DNA from: Sparassis latifolia
Taxonomy: Eukaryota; Basidiomycota; Agaricomycetes; Polyporales; Sparassidaceae
Assembly (NCBI GenBank): GCA_018466975.1
Contig: CM031562.1
Location: 1,922,001 to 1,986,000 of the forward strand
Direction: 5' to 3'
Length of the DNA stretch: 64,000 nucleotides
The notes under the pieces were generated by a model. The model saw only the letters and a list, made by a program, of their open reading frames with translations, did not search any database and had not been told where the DNA came from. Of this stretch, positions 21,501-33,451 are shown piece after piece. Within the stretch, counting starts at the first letter, position 1. Each line of letters begins with the position of its first letter. The position numbers and the translations under genes were made by a program.

Positions 21501-24154
21501 ATAGTCGTTTCGCTGGGACGGCGTTCGCGCAAAGGTCTTGGGGGAACCTCTGCTATCCGTTTGAAGGTCAGTGACTCAGTAGGCGACACTGCAACCACAC
21601 TATCTTCCGCGTCCCCGGGATCGAGGGAGGTTGCCTCTGTCGTCATGGTGCGAATAGTTCCAAACTTGTTCCCTCCGCTACTTGTTCTGCGAACATCCAG
21701 CAAGCTCGAGAACATCGTCGAGTCCGTCATCGTACTCGATGCCTGTGACTGCCGCATGGCCGATGATGTGTACGACTCAGTCAGGGCACTGTGTAGAGAC
21801 TCGCCAAGGGAAGCACGAGTAGAATCAGCTATGGAACTGCGCTCCATGCTGGTTCGGATGCGCAGCGGAGAACGCGGCGGAGGGCTCATGGGAGGAACGT
21901 CGTCGCGATCTCTCTGTCCATGTAGGGCATCACCATTATTAACGGTTCTGCCATCACTGGAGCCAGCGGACTTGTCCTCGTTCGGGCTGTCTGAGCGAAC
22001 AGTAGGTAAGGGTTGGGGGGGACTCCACCTCTTGCGCCCTCCTGGCGACTGGGGCGAGGTGAGAGATGTAGGAGATGTCGAGCGTTGCATACGCGACAGA
22101 TAGAGGTCGGGCGTCGAGGCAGCACCTCGCGACCCTGACGCTAAGCCGTACGGACCCTTGGCGCGTTGTGCTTGCTCACCGCTTCCACCCTGGATGTACT
22201 TCAACTTGTCAGCCGGGGGACAGTAGGTTAACTTGTGCAAGGAGAGAATAGTTCTGGCCACGCGAGTAAGTGATTCGGCTGTTGCCTCTATTAGGTCGTC
22301 TCGGTTGAACAGCTCCTCAGAATGAAGGCCGACTGAAGAACAAGCTGCGAGAAATTTGGTCACGTTTGACGTGCGTACGAACCCGTCTTCGCGTGTATCG
22401 ATGCGAGAAATGGTGCCGGGGAACAGCTTGTTTACGAATCTGAGGAAGAGGAAAATCAGTTACACCTCAATCTCGGGAATCGAGCGTACTACGCACTGGC
22501 AAAGGACATAACCATCTCTCACAGCCTCACAGAATAATTTCCGCTCTCTTTCCTCTCCCCCTGCGCTGATTCCGCCGGAACTCAAACCACCGGAACTCAA
22601 CTGTGTCGAGCTTCCCATACCGGAAGCGCTCCGCCCCCAAACACGCTCTAAACGTGCTAAAGCGCGCATCCGAAACTCCACCTCCTCAGACTCTCTTGCG
22701 CTAAGGGAGGACTTATCCAATTGCGAGGGTGGCTTCAGCATCTCTTTGCATAATAAAGAAGACGCCGAACGAACGAGCTCCCGGTACTCGGAATTGGTGA
22801 TGGTGGCAAGAGACGCAGTGGAAACATTAAAGAAGCGATTTTGGTAGTAGTTCGGAGAATAATTACGTTGAGTAGGAGACACTGCACGCAGACGAACTGG
22901 AGAGGCGGGAGAAGCTGCCCTAGATGGAGGGGAAGGAGTTAGCGTTCCCTGTCGTGGCTGATCCAAGGATGAGCGCTTCTGATCAAACGACGGCCGACGT
23001 AATTCAGCGGAGGGTCGTTGTTGATCTAATGAAGAGCGTTGCCGGTCTATGGAAGGCCGTCGACTGGATGATGATGATGATCCGAGAGGCACGTGTGACG
23101 ATGATGCCGAAGGGCCCGCGCGATGAGTCGGGGTTCGAGACGAAGAACGCGCGCGGAGGGGGCTTGTAGGGCGTGGAGTGGTAGGTGAACTCGGAGGACT
23201 GCTCAGGGGAAGATGACTGTTGCTCGCTGCAGCTCGCTTGGACGTTGTAGACAGCCCTCGTGGAGATGGAGATGGTGGCGATGGGTCTGGGGACCTTGTT
23301 CCGTCTCGCGGTCTCCTTGTAGGTGTCTCCGGAAGTCCAGGAGATTGCGAACCGCGTCCAGCAGGAGATTTGGAGAGGACCAATGGTGGGGGTTTTGTCT
23401 TAATGTGAGATGATGGTGAAGCTAGGACACCGTTGGATCGGATATCATGTTTAGGTGTAAGGGGTATGGGACCGCTAATGTCCTTCGGACTGACGGTGAA
23501 TTGCACATCCGGCTTTCTGGGTCGCTCCCTGGGTGGTGAGACGAGTGCAGAGACGTTCGAAGATGAAGAAGCTGGCAGAGCAAAAGGCTGCACATAGGGT
23601 GAAGGAAAAGGCTGCGATGCTAGGTGAAGGGTTGGGGAAGACATGGATGCTTGCCGTAAAGAAGGTGGAGAAAAGCCCGTATTCTCCACAACACGCGTAT
23701 TGGTCTTTTCTCTGTCTCTCTCTACTCTTTCCCCGTCCTTCCGTTGGCCTGCAACAGGAGGCAGTGGGGAGTTAATGTCCTTACCGCCTGGCCGACGAAA
23801 TGAAACCTTAGATAGCATTCTCGACCTGGGTTTACCCTTGGGAATAGTTTCCTCCAATGCCCTCTCTTTGCCCTTCCCGTCGTTCTGCGCAACCTCACCC
23901 ACCTCATCCACAGACGCAGCGAACTTGCCTTTGGACTTCGTAGCAGTACGCAGACTCTGCTCAAGAGTAGACCGTAGTCGTTTGAACGTCCTCGGCTGAG
24001 CTTCCGCGACCTCGGGAGTTGACGCGAGCCGAGACGACGACGCAGATGCAGCAGGATGGACAATGATATCAGAACGCTTGTGCGACACCATCTGGAAGGG
24101 ATTAGAGAAGGACACGCTGAGCTTGGAGGACGACGGGAGGATTGCTGTAGCCAT
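18525..24154 (-). CDS. Septation (Cdc7/SepH-type) protein kinase with CH domain, C1-like finger and CaaX box
   Basis: Exons 22497..24154, 20585..22439, 20302..20531, 19867..20252, 19647..19813, 19350..19590, 18883..19290, 18525..18832; 1750 residues. Order: a long Ser/Pro-rich region with many SP sites and RRPSxDxxRSSLDQ-like repeats (about 330-400), then a calponin-homology-like domain (about 450-620) that crosses the first intron in frame (DGYVLCQ/FVNKLFPG). A second disordered region follows, then the kinase domain (about 1172-1425) with GRGQFGAVY, VAVKR, HCDLKAAN, DFGVS and GTPNWMAPE. A C1-like finger (CRVCQQS...CEQCSLIAHVKC, about 1515-1550) comes next. The last intron (18833..18882) shifts the frame to a Ser-rich tail ending GKKNGCVVQ, a farnesylation-type CaaX box. 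In related fungi this kinase works in the septation initiation network at the spindle pole body; that role is inferred here. Confidence 0.82.
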
Positions 24155-26141
24155 GTGGAAGAATCATGCGTAGGGCAGCGTTCCGCCCGTGGGTACAATC
24201 TAGTATTGCAAGCAGCCAGGTTAGGGCAATACGGAATTCACCAATTGGAAAATGCTCACACGATTAACAGTTCGAAGAAAACACGGGATCAGCTGCGGCA
24301 ACCCTACACACACACACTGCAATGAGTATGAGATGCAGGAGGTCGGGCGTGGTATTGACGGACGGGGAATAATATGAATCGGATCAACATACCCCGAATG
24401 CCACAGAGAGTAAATCTAGTAGACTAAATTACAGATGCTGCAGAAGTTGAACTTAGAATGGCAGGCGAGGATCGACGCGCAGAAGGACGCACCGCATTCA
24501 AGTCAGCGAACTGGTGGACTTGCACAACGCCCACAGCTGCGCAGGAGAAGATATATGTTATGGGAAGATAGCGTGGACTCCAAAACTCGAGAACACTGGA
24601 TGTTCGGTAATGAGAAGTTGTTTGGACGACGAGCGAGGAGCTGCAGCCAGAACGTCGGCAAATGGATACACTGTGGCTCCCTGATTAAGTACAGAACGAC
24701 GGTATCGAGGACGCCGAGTTTAGCGAGACGTGCAAAGGACGGAACGAAAGGAGCGGAAAACCTGGTGGCCGTTCAGAGGAGAGGTGCCGCCTCACGAACT
24801 GAGTGGTCTCCGGCACTTGGGCCGTGAGCGCTTGAGCGCGTGAGCGCTCATTTCGCCGAGGTTGCTCGGCTCTGTCAACTTCTCCACTCAAACTTCGTAG
24901 GTAGGAACTTAAAATTCTCGATTATCTCTAGTGATATGTACATGCTCCATATCCATATCAAACGCTGCAATATGACTCGCTCACGCTCATCCATAGATGC
25001 ATATCTGCAAGCGAAATGTTGGACAATCGACGGTCCTCGCACTTGCGCCGATCGCCAGGCATGGTGACAATTCATTCCTGCAACAAAGGGGCCTCGTTGT
25101 CCAACCTGACACCGAAGCCGACAGGCTTCATCGAAAATGCAGCTTGGAAACAGAAGGAGCGACAAACCTATGACGACGCGGTCGGTATGCCGCCAGATCG
25201 TTGGCAACCACCCGACGACCACGGCCAAAAGTGGTCCATACGTTGGCCATCAACGACCGGTTAACCGACAAAGATGGCTCGAGTTCCAGCCACAGCGATT
25301 TGTGTTCTGTTGATGCGGTTGTTGGATGACTGCTAGCGGAGAGCAAGTTCACGTTGACAACTGGAATTGGCGAAAGTGCGCCTGGTAAAAGGAACGCGTC
25401 GAGTGGATCGCGATAAGGACACTTCTAACCATATGGAACGGTCACGTGATTCTCACATGAGCTTGTCGAGGCTGATTGCAGACTCCTGCAGAGCGCGTGT
25501 GGATTGGATAGCGGTTGGTCGGATACGAACCCGCACCCAAACATTCCCAGGGAAAAGGAGGAGAAGGCTGAATCGGCCGCATTACAAATGAAATGCAGTC
25601 GATTGTGGCCTCGAGGCGGTAAGGTGCTAAGCACGATTAGCTTGTCAGGATCATGCAGGAACGCACTCAGCTGGCCTCAGGGGTACTAAGCGCACGCTGG
25701 CACAGCAGCTCACAGCCATTGAGATGTATCGCGACCAGAGATATGCGTGCAGCCTGTGCAGAAGAATACCAACAGAACTTGAGTCATGCACACCATGGCT
25801 TGGAACAGCGCAGGCGCAGAAACTACGCAGTGTTAACATGTACTTACAGGAACACCTCATGCCTTCGGCGAAGGTGAGTGCCACAAAATGCGGTGAGCCC
25901 GTTTCTCAGCTGAAGACTGAAGTGCTTCCAATCCTTCATATCTGCCTGGACGGCTGAGGAATTCCGCGTGCTTGAACATTCCTGCCCTGAGAATGCGAGA
26001 GGCCAGATAGGTGCAGACAGCAGGGACGAAGATGCCGCTGGAGATAGCCGGGCTCCTGCTCAAAATTTGGGGCGGAGTTTTGCCATCAGCCACTCGGCCA
26101 CTGTAGCCTTTCGGCTTTGTCTCGAATCTCCGCAGCGCACG
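24155..26141. other. Divergent intergenic region, CH-kinase / BYE1
   Basis: About 2 kb between two divergently transcribed genes. It contains the TGAGCGC triple repeat at 24825-24850. No gene with family resemblance is visible; short open frames lack codon bias. Confidence 0.4.
24825..24850. promoter_or_regulatory. Three tandem TGAGCGC octamers
   Basis: TGAGCGCT, TGAGCGCG and TGAGCGCTCA follow one another without spacing. The third copy is extended into a perfect 10-bp palindrome, TGAGCGCTCA. It lies in the divergent region between the CH-kinase and BYE1 genes and may bind a dimeric regulator; no known factor is assigned. Confidence 0.35.
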
Positions 26142-29100
26142 ATGACAACTCGTCCAGCAACACGCTCTCGACAAGCGCGAACGAACCCGCCCGATAATTT
26201 GTCCCCGACAGATAACAAAGAGAATACTACGGCGAACGAAGCAAGGATGAAACCGAAGTCAAAGGCACGGGCATCGAGTAAGGGGTCGAAGGTGTATTGT
26301 TTGTGCAGAAAGCCGGATGACGGATCGCCAATGATCCATTGCTCGGAGTGTAAGGAATGGTATGTGGGGTGCTTGCTCATCTCCTTCATCTTTCTTGAGC
26401 TGGCACTGATTGTACGCTAAAGGTATCATTTTCGGTGTGTTCAGTTAAGCGAGAGAGACGCAGAGGATATCGGCAAGTCTCACCGTCGCAGCTATTAGAG
26501 TCGTCACTAACAATCATCGTTTGGCAGAGTTGTACACCTGCCCTCCTTGCCACGACAAGACTGGTTTGCGGACGATCAGTGAGTGTTTCGACGATTACAT
26601 TTTTCCTGCAACAATCATTCCGTGCTATGCCCTTGCCTCCTTATGATGTACACCTACAATATGATCTGTAATATGCTTCGGTGTGCTACTCCTGCTGTGC
26701 ATACATGAGTGGTCTGCGCCCTTGTATCCGCTCTGCGGTTGTTGAGTTCGTCTCAACACTTCAGCAATGCCGCCGCTCGGTTGGCGACCCACTCGCACTG
26801 TAGTCAAGGACAACTGTATGTCTAGCATTGTCAATTTGAGTCACGCATGTAGCCGTACCACTGCTTGAGTCATTCCTGGTCTTTAGAGTAGTTTGTTACC
26901 CTGGGATGCGTTCATGTACTCTACTGGCTGTCCATAATTGCCTTCATTCGTGTTTGTTTTCTTCACCTTGCCTATTTTCCTGCTCTCCAAGGCATAGTAC
27001 TGACCATTTTGTGTCTTATGCTGTAGTGGAATGGGAAGGACCAGAAGCATTCGAGCTCGTCCCTGAACAAGAACAAACGCCAAAGCAGCCTGCGAAAGTG
27101 GCTTCCTGGGAGAGTGCTGAGGAGGTGGTGCACGAAAAGGAGGAGGAACACATATCAGAGTCTGACGACAGCGGGGACGAGTATGTTGTGGAAGCGAGGG
27201 CAAAACCTGTAGGAAAGGTGCGTTTGCTATTGAACTGGCTATCCGCTATACCGAGTGATGATTTTCCTTTCCAGCGCCGTGTCCGACGAGTGTCATCGTC
27301 GTCCGAGTCCGACGCCGAGTCAGTCGCTTCAGTAGCGAGAGCACCCAAGAGGCTACGTCGCGCGAGTGAGGTGTCGAAGAGTGTCGGCGCTCGTACTCAT
27401 AGTCCATCTCCGGCGCCCAGTAGCCTTACGAAGCGGAAGAAGTCCATCTCTTCTCAGCCCGATGCGAAGCGGAGACGGTCTGAATCTACTTTAGGCGAGG
27501 ATCCTGCGAGAAAGTATTGCCTGACAAAGTTGCAGGAGCTGTTTTGTCAAATCTTCCTGCGCTATCCTTTTCTGCAGGAGGAGACCCATTCGGACGACCC
27601 GAGTGAGAATGCACAGCCGGATAAGAAACAGGAGGATCTTACGGATGAGGACAAGCAGGCGTTGGAGGGTAAGGCGAAGCAGTTCGCGACTGACCTCGAG
27701 CAATGCATGTACGACCTGTATTCTGAACCCGATAAAAACGGGAAACATGGTGTTGCGGGGAAGTATAAGTACGTTCCGGTTTTCATCGTTGGGAGATGAT
27801 CATCAACTGAATCCGTCTATCCAGGGAGCGTTTCCGGATGCTATCATTTAATCTGAGCAAACCTGATCGTGTTTCTCTTCACATGCGCATTGCTTCGTCT
27901 CATATTACCCCGAAAGAATTATCAACGATGTCTTCGACTGATCTAGCCAATGAAGAAACACAGCAGTCCATCAGACAGGCCGAACAAGAGGCGTTGGCGC
28001 ATTCTATCCTGAAGAAGCAGACACTCCCGCGCGCCAAGATCACCCACAAGGGTATTCAGGACATCGAGGATATGAATGGCGGATCGCGTGAAGTTGAGCA
28101 TGAGCGCGAGGAAGAGGAGGAGGAGGAGAGGATTGAGAGAGAGCGGCTTGCACGTCTGAAGGTCCAAGCCCAGCGAGCGGCGTCCTCTTCCGTTCCGCCT
28201 GAGTCTCCCATCGTGCCACAGACTCCGAGCTGGGGCGGACCCCCGCAGGCCCCTTCGCATGCGGGAGAACCTGCTGCCTCGTCGGCGTTGAGTCTGGGAC
28301 GGCCGTCGCTGAATCCGTTGTTCGTACCGCCCGCGTCAGAATTTACGGGGCCTGTGGAGGGCGAGTTGAATCTTGCAGACCTCATCAATATTGACGAGGA
28401 ACCCTCTCATGATGACAACGCGATGTCCGTTGACTCCATACCGACACCATTCGGAGAGACCCCTTCACTATCAACGAGGCAGGACTCGACGCCTACTGTG
28501 CAGACACCACCCCTTGTTTCTCCTCGGGAGCCTGCTGGTATCTCTCCATTCGCTGAGAAGAGCTCAAAGCCCGACCTTTCATCTCGTCCTTCCTTCGATC
28601 TCAAGGCCCTATGGAGTCCCAAATCTGCAGATCCAGGACCCGAGCAACAGGCCGGGGGTGCAGCGGAAGGCGCAACCCACGACGAGGCGCACCATCATCA
28701 TATGGATATGGACATTCTTGGTGAGGAAGCGGACGACCAGGACTTTGATATGTTCTTGGGCAGAGACGAAGAAGATAAGGCTGCTCCCGAAGTTGTTGAC
28801 AATAGCCCCGAGGCATTTCGTGCGGCGTTTGAGGCTCTACCCAGAATCTGGTCAGGGACGGTACGTGATACAAACCAGTGTAAGTTCCAAAGACATGAAG
28901 CTAACATAGTCCATTTTGCAGCTGAGTATGCCCTTGGATTCAACCATGGCACAGGAGGTATCTGTCGATGCACGTCAGATGGGTGGTCGGACATTGGACA
29001 ACCCGCTATTATGGCAGACCTTATTCCCTACGAGAGAATTAAGAATTGACGGTCGCGTACCGGTCGAGAAATCAGCCCAATATTTGACCCAGATGCGTTT

Positions 29101-30156
29101 GAATCCTACAAAAGAGTTGATCGCCGCCGCCTTTTCGCCAGTAGTAGTACCTGGCTTCGAGAGTCAAGGTTTCAAAAATCTCGTTGAACACCTTACCACG
29201 AAGGGGTCAGTGTTTCGCTTTCTTGTGATTTAACCTATTTACTCATCCCGCGTTGCAGACGACATGGCCTTGTCTTCCCGTGGGGCAACAGGCCCAAAGA
29301 ACACAGTCCTGGCCGGGAACTGTATATTATACCCTTACTATCTACAGATCCCATTCCAGATTACATGGAACTTCTGGATGACCTGCGACTACCCAAGCTG
29401 CGGAACGCCAACTACCTGATCGGTATCTGGGTTCTCAACAAAGGAAAACTCGCTCCCCCGCCAACACCGCAAGGATTATTACCTCCTCAAGTTGCACATC
29501 TTGCCATCGATCTCTCTCAGCTCCAGCAATCTTCCACCACAGTGCCGATTCCGAATATCTTCTCTCAAGCTGTACCTCCATCGGTGACCACACCTATGGC
29601 TCAGCCACAGCCACAACCCACGGCGGCGACGTCAGCGCTAGCCGCGGAAGTCGCGTCGCTGACGCCGGAGGAGATCCAGCTGATGCTGCGTACTCTATCC
29701 TCAGCGATCCCCGCACAGCCCGCTGCGCCACCGGTGCCGGCAGTTGCACCACCGCCCGCACCTCCCGCCCAAACCGGGATGTCCGCGATCCCCATCCAGC
29801 CCTGGGGAGCGCCCGCCCCAAGCTTCCCTCCGGCGTACTCACCTCCCAACACCGCTTTCTCCGCGCAGCCGTCGCCGCCGCATCCTTCGCGGCCGTACCC
29901 TGACATGCCATATGATAATTACCCCCACGATCAGCAAGAGCAGGGCTACGGCTATCCGTCGGGCTCGCAATATGGCGGCAGAGGTGGCGAGCGCGGCTAT
30001 CGTGGGCGCGGCGGCCCGCCACCACGTGGGCGGGGCCGCGACAGGCAGCGGGATGCTGGCTGGCCGAAGAGCAGGGGGCGCGGGCGGGGTGGGCCCGGGC
30101 CTTCGAGTCCTACGCGCGAGAGGGGAGGGAGATGGGGGGAGTCGCGGTGGAGCTGA
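26142..30156 (+). CDS. BYE1: BYE1-like transcription elongation factor (PHD, TFIIS core, SPOC)
   Basis: Nuclear protein that binds RNA polymerase II through a TFIIS-like domain and trimethylated H3K4 through a PHD finger. Exons 26142..26359, 26423..26472, 26528..26578, 27027..27217, 27275..27768, 27825..28860, 28922..29205, 29259..30156; 1073 residues. The PHD finger (about 50-90) starts YCLCRKPDDGSPMIHCSEC. The TFIIS central domain (about 250-400) includes DPARKYCLTKLQELF and ERFRMLSFNLSKPDR. The SPOC domain (about 670-830) includes LWSGT-like RIWSGTLSMP and GLVFPWGNRPKEH. The C-terminus is Pro/Gln-rich with RGG repeats. The second intron (26473..26527) has a GC donor (GCAAGT). The third (26579..27026, 448 nt) is exceptionally long. 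Confidence 0.9.
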
Positions 30157-30463
30157 GAGGCATGGTTCCGGATGTTCGTATCTGACTTATTCCAATACTT
30201 AGCGTATCGATGCCTATTATGTGATGTTGCTGTTCTTGAAGAAGCCCGTGCTTTAGTGCTTTGTACATGTAGTATATGCCCCATGCCCCTTGGTAGTCCA
30301 AATTTTCGCCACTCAGTGTCTGCAGCCAGAACGAGGGTCTCATAAAGACGTCGTAACTTTTCGTAAAATATATATACAATGCTGGTATCAAATTATGTTC
30401 AGCAGGTGGCGTTCAATGCACACAAGATCGGACCATCCAACCCACCCCAATCCAAAGATGCGT
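30157..30463. other. Intergenic, convergent BYE1 / MVP1
   Basis: A 307-bp AT-richer stretch between two 3' ends. Nothing else is visible. Confidence 0.4.
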
Positions 30464-33050
30464 TCACTCGAAAGGCATGCCCGCCACGTCCTCCACCATC
30501 GACGCCCAATTCGCCACTACGCCCTCCGTAAAGTCGGTCTCCTCACGCGCAAAGGCCTGCACGGCCTGTGTGACGAGCGCATTCTCGCGGTTGTGCAGCA
30601 CCACGCGCAGCTCGTGCCACATGCTGTCAAACGCCAAATATCAGACACCAGAGACCAATCGCGGACGCAGGGACGTACCACGCGCGTATGAAGACGCGGC
30701 GGTTCAGCAGCGCACCGATAGACGCCTGGTCCTTCTCGACAAGGCCGGCGATCCTGTCCGCCTCGTGCTCCCAGCCCTCCTTCTGCGCTTGCCGCACGCC
30801 CTCGAGCTTGAGCGAGTTCTTCTCGACGTTCTTCTTTAGGCGCTCGACTTGGTCGACCGACAGCCGGTCGTGGCGAATGAACAGGTCGCGCATCGCCAGG
30901 TACAAGTCGCGCTGGCCCTGTCGCAGACGGGACGAACGGCGTCGGCGTTCCTATTTTGTACACGCATGGAAAATGCTCACCTTCAGAGCTTCGAGGGTGG
31001 AATAGAGCATCGACCGCGACTGTAGGCGAGTCAGCTGGCGAAGGGAAGCGAAGGGAAGGTAATTGCTTACTCGATGTTCGAGCGTGTCCGCCTGCTTTTG
31101 CGTGTGGACTGCGACCTGGACGAACCCCTGCCGGACGCCCTCACAAAGCTCGCACTCGTCGCCGCGCCAACACCGCGCGTTGACCTCCACGAGCGACTTG
31201 ACCGTGTTCGTGAGGCGCGAAAGGTCGGCCTGACCGTCGTGCACCGAGCGCGCAGCAACACCGAAGGGTGAGCCAAGGGTGGGGAATATGGACGACGAAA
31301 GCGAGTCAGCGTCAGATGAAGTAGAGGAAACGGGGGAGAACGGGGGGAGCGGGAAGTGAGTCGGGAGATAGGTGCGCCGGAGGAGAGGAGGGACCCGTAC
31401 CGCTTCGCCTTCGCGCCGCCTGACCACGCGTTCTGCAAGCATGCAGATCTTCTGCCAGTGTTCGATCAGGAATCCGATCTTGCCACGGACGATACTATGC
31501 ATCTCGAGTGTAAGTGGTACGCGGGGAGCCGCGAGAGGAGACGTACGCGAGTTTATCCTCGAGGTCGCTCGGGATGCTCATCTCCTCGACGCGGTCAACG
31601 CGCTTGCTGGCGGATTCTTCTTCGTAGGAGATGGACGAGTGTTTGCGCCATGCCTCGAGGGACGGTTCGGTGAGGAACACGGTGAGAAGCCCGTCTTCTT
31701 TGATGACGGGGTGGTTGCTGCGAGGTACGTCAGCGATGATAACGAAAAGCCCAGAAGAGGGACACACATGACAAAGTTGAGAAATCGCGCCAGTCCTTTC
31801 CTACAAGATAGTCAGATCCATGTGCGAATAGACGAACAAGCTACGAACCTGCGCTGCTCCAAGAAACTTTCGTCCGCTTTCCAAACTGACACGTCAAGAA
31901 GCTAAGATATCATCAAGCGAAACGTGAACTCACGTCCGATCCGTTTCGGAGGTAGCGCTGGGAGGAGTCGGAATGGATAGCGCTTCACCAAGCAGTCCCA
32001 TAGGAAGACGAACTCGGAGTAGCGCCTCGGTACCGGTGCTCCACGCTGAAGGTTAGCAAGATTTAGAAAGGCGATAAACATGCATAAGAAGACGTGGTGA
32101 AGGACGCACGTCAGTAGAGATTTCATACACAAGATATCTGTTTAACAGGAAGCCTTGCTGCCCAAGCACGTTCACGTACACAGTCTCTTGCTTTTTCCAC
32201 CACTCTCTAGGCAGACCCGTCCCGGATATGCTGGACGGCGCGCCGTTGTTGAGGCTGTTATTGCCGTTTGGTGTAGTTGAGACACCGACACCACTTGACA
32301 TCCTTGCAGCGCTCCAGGGATCCTCTGTGGTGTATGCTCGGGTAGGAACATGGCGCACGGCGTCAGTATATTGCCCGAAACCTGAAGTAGACGGATTGAG
32401 AGACGTGAGATCGAGCGTGGGTTCAGGGAGCGCGTTCTCTTGCGCCAGTGCGGCGACGCGCTCGACACTCACGTCTGTCCACAAGTCATTCGCATGTGAG
32501 TTTGGGAGTCCAGAAGGCTAGATGTGGATCGCGCACCTTTCCCAGTCTGAGCGAGTGCAATAAGGGCGAGTGCGACAATGAATTCGAGCTTGGATACTCT
32601 TGGGCGGGAGCTAACCAAGCTGACGATCTGGGACGGAAATCCAGTGAACGGAATCGCAAAACGAGACCAAACGCACCTTATCAATAGTTGAAGCAGATAG
32701 AGAGGACGTGCCGAGGACTCGGGATAGGGCATTGACGGATATCTCGCCCGAGTTGGAGGGATCGACAGCAGTGAATGCTTGGTTGTATATTGGAGGAACG
32801 GTCGCGTCGCCTGAAAGCACGGTCGAGTTGACTGCGCGATGAAGGGTTGAATGCACTCACCTATCACGGAGCTGAAGCCTAAGGAGGCCGAGGGAAAAGC
32901 AGGAGGAGCAGGACTTGGAGCAGCACTCCAGGGGTCGAGACCGTCGTCGTAGACGGAGTGAATGAGAGGGCTCTCTGTGACGAGGCTGGCACCAAAGGCG
33001 TTGGTGGACGAGCCACCGTACGGCTGGACCGGTCGCGGTGCGTTGAACAT
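30464..33050 (-). CDS. MVP1: Sorting nexin Mvp1 (EH-like, PX, BAR)
   Basis: Endosomal sorting nexin of the SNX8/Mvp1 type, acting in endosome-to-Golgi and vacuolar retrieval. Exons 32861..33050, 32677..32810, 32537..32627, 32110..32474, 31934..32045, 31849..31876, 31768..31800, 31547..31717, 31071..31494, 30981..31019, 30679..30917, 30464..30623; 661 residues. An N-terminal EH-like region (about 65-140) has FTAVDPSNSGEISVNALSRV and LEFIVALALIALAQTG. The PX domain (about 225-345) has PVPRRYSEFVFLWDCLVKR, then LPALPPKRIGPDESFLEQRR and the downstream NHPVIKED. The C-terminal BAR region is helical, with CWRGDECELCEGVR. Two PX exons are only 28 and 33 nt. The exon 31071..31494 contains a Pro/Ser-rich stretch that could hide an intron but reads through in frame. 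Confidence 0.9.
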
Positions 33051-33451
33051 CGCTGAGGACAATCTTGTACTATTAGTATTAGGTGGCAGTCTGATCAGTG
33101 TAGCGGTCGCGTGACGCGTCGGAGATAGCCTCGCAGCGACAACGCCGAGTTGCTTGCACTGTCTCTTTGCAGACGGTGTGCGCTTGCAGCCACGGCGCGA
33201 GAGCGACGACGACTGGCCGCCGCCGCCGAGGCCGGGCTATTCCCAAATGTAGAGACCGCACCTCCCCATTAGGCAGGCCCTCCGGAGTCCCAGCTCCCGG
33301 CGGTGGTGCCCGGCGCCGGTGACCGGTGACGCGCGGTAGGGGAGGCACGTGGTGGAAGAGTTAAATCTCCGCCAACACGCCTGAGCGCGTCGGGGCGCGA
33401 CGTGAGAGCGCCTCTTCGCCTTCCCGCCCTTCCTCCTTGTCCTCCCTCGCC
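33051..33451. promoter_or_regulatory. Divergent promoter MVP1 / MBP1
   Basis: A GC-rich 401-bp region between two start codons. It contains one perfect MCB element (ACGCGT at 33114-33119) and further GACGCG-like half-sites around 33328 and 33388. Confidence 0.6.
33114..33119. promoter_or_regulatory. MCB element (ACGCGT)
   Basis: ACGCGT is the established binding site of Mbp1-type APSES factors (MBF). Here it lies 333 bp upstream of the gene for such a factor and 64 bp upstream of MVP1. Occupancy is inferred from the sequence alone. Confidence 0.5.

Noticed and set aside
21195..22103. 302-codon open frame on the plus strand
   Set aside because: It is antisense to the CH-kinase gene, whose frame continues through the CH domain; the open frame is a shadow of Ser/Pro-rich codons.
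31264..31400. Possible extra intron in MVP1
   Set aside because: A GTACGG donor exists, but the only near acceptor would remove SPFGVAARSVHDGQ-type sequence that looks coding; continuous reading keeps the frame.
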